DNA of 30,881 nucleotides, from assembly GCA_963205035.1 (NCBI GenBank), contig CAUJII010000007.1:1-30881 (forward strand). Direction: 5' to 3'. This stretch comes from Spirochaetota bacterium. Its GTDB lineage: Bacteria > Spirochaetota > Leptospiria > Turneriellales > Turneriellaceae. The notes beneath the pieces were generated by a model. It was not told the origin of the DNA and ran no database searches. It saw nothing but the letters and a program-made list of their open reading frames with translations. The translations under genes were made by a program, and so were the position numbers. This document shows positions 30,264 through 30,881 of the stretch, one piece after another. How positions within the stretch are numbered: the stretch's first letter is position 1; the number at the start of each line of letters is the position of its first letter.

Positions 30264-30881
30264 CTACCGCAAAATTTCTGCGTTGGTGTGGATGTGATTA
30301 CCTGGGGCAGCCATGGCCACAGTGCTCAAAATAAATGCCGCAAGGCGAGTCACGGGGGTGGGTTCGATTGCTCTGAGCCCCGGTAGTTTGAAAAGCGGAG
30401 CGAGGAGTTTGGTTGCCGCCGTCGCGAAATCTTCCCCGGTGCGTTTTTCGCTCCGCTCGCCAATCAGGAGAGAGGGGCGGTAGATGTGTAGCTCCGGCAA
30501 AGCAAGGGATTGGAGCTTCTCTTCGATTTCACCTTTCACGCGGTTGTAAAAAATTCTCGATTGCGAAGACGCGCCATGCGCCGTGACGACGTGCAGCGAA
30601 CGCGCACCGACTTTAATACTTTCGAGCGCAAAGTTCAATACAAAGTCGAAGTCGACGCGGCGAAACGCGGCTTGGCTGCCCGCCTGTTTGATAGTTGTGC
30701 CCAGAGTGCAGATTGCGCTTGCGTTCTTGGGCATCTTTTTAGGCCAACTAATTATCGACGCGAAGTTGTGCTCGACGAATTGCACGTGAGGACGCAACGC
30801 GGCAGGAGCTCTTCTGCCGACGCACCATACGTTTGCGGTGGGTTGCTCTTGACCGAGCTGTGAAAGAAGTTCCTGGCCCAC
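30264..30881 (-). CDS. NAD(P)-binding Rossmann protein, YraR/TIP30-like, 5' end outside window
   Basis: The frame is open to the right edge of the window, giving the last 205 or so residues; the first visible codons (VGQELLSQLGQE) fit a position just after the N-terminal GxxGxxG motif, which lies outside. Features in view: VWCVGRR after the second strand, AICTLGTTIKQAGSQAAFRRVDFDFVLNFA, LHVVTAHGASSQSRIFYNRVKGEIEEKLQSL (Tyr and Lys of the active site in YNRVKGE), and IYRPSLLIGERSEKRTGE. This resembles atypical SDRs of the YraR/HTATIP2 type, whose substrates are mostly unknown. The gene precedes the SET gene by 11 bases. Partial but confidently assigned to the fold; function unknown. Confidence 0.85.
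   Translation of the reverse strand: MGQELLSQLGQEQPTANVWCVGRRAPAALRPHVQFVEHNFASIISWPKKMPKNASAICTLGTTIKQAGSQAAFRRVDFDFVLNFALESIKVGARSLHVVTAHGASSQSRIFYNRVKGEIEEKLQSLALPELHIYRPSLLIGERSEKRTGEDFATAATKLLAPLFKLPGLRAIEPTPVTRLAAFILSTVAMAAPGNHIHTNAEILR

Overview
The window looks like a chromosomal segment of a Gram-negative bacterium with a moderate GC content. It is probably a spirochaete of the Leptospira/Turneriella/Leptonema branch (Leptospirales). Three things point that way: a complete F-type ATP synthase operon (most other spirochaetes use a V-type enzyme), many putative lipoproteins with relaxed lipoboxes, and a 7-TM/SpoIIE-type PP2C phosphatase. This placement is an inference; no rRNA or phylogeny was available. 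There are no tRNA or rRNA genes, phage genes, transposases or cas genes.

Layout. (1) 1-1964, minus strand: a probable four-gene operon with a Spy/CpxP-like lipoprotein, an ECF sigma factor, a 90-residue single-TM protein resembling an anti-sigma factor, and a YgiD-type extradiol dioxygenase that runs off the left edge. An ECF-like promoter (GGAACC-N17-GTCTAC) sits just upstream. The architecture recalls the CnrX/CnrH/CnrY metal-sensing systems. (2) 2065-7465: two orphan lipoproteins, an SH3b-M23 cell-wall peptidase and a 983-residue secreted ankyrin-repeat protein. (3) 7609-8822: a hemerythrin/RIC-like protein overlapping a short-chain dehydrogenase. (4) 8795-11668, minus: fur, two paralogous TonB-C-like proteins, a HAD phosphatase and a HIT protein in close series. 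fur has a strong sigma70-like promoter. An outer-membrane barrel gene is divergent from it. (5) 12777-19759: atpI-B-E-F-H-A-G-D-C. (6) 19869-21163, minus: a DedA membrane protein overlapping a FabR-like TetR regulator, with a perfect 9-4-9 palindrome on the dedA start. (7) 21257-24750: an LpoB-like lipoprotein, a COG3014-like lipoprotein and a membrane PP2C phosphatase. (8) 24751-25107: a striking array of ten 36-38 bp repeats between convergent genes. (9) 25097-30881, minus: corA, dnaG, rpsU, prpF, a SET-domain methyltransferase and a partial NAD(P)-binding protein.

Most genes are housekeeping or envelope functions. The unexplained signals are the ECF locus, the 37-bp array, a small dispersed structured repeat that occurs twice just 3' of genes (7492 and 29726), and the palindromic operator at dedA-tetR. 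I found no recognisable defence system or biosynthetic cluster.
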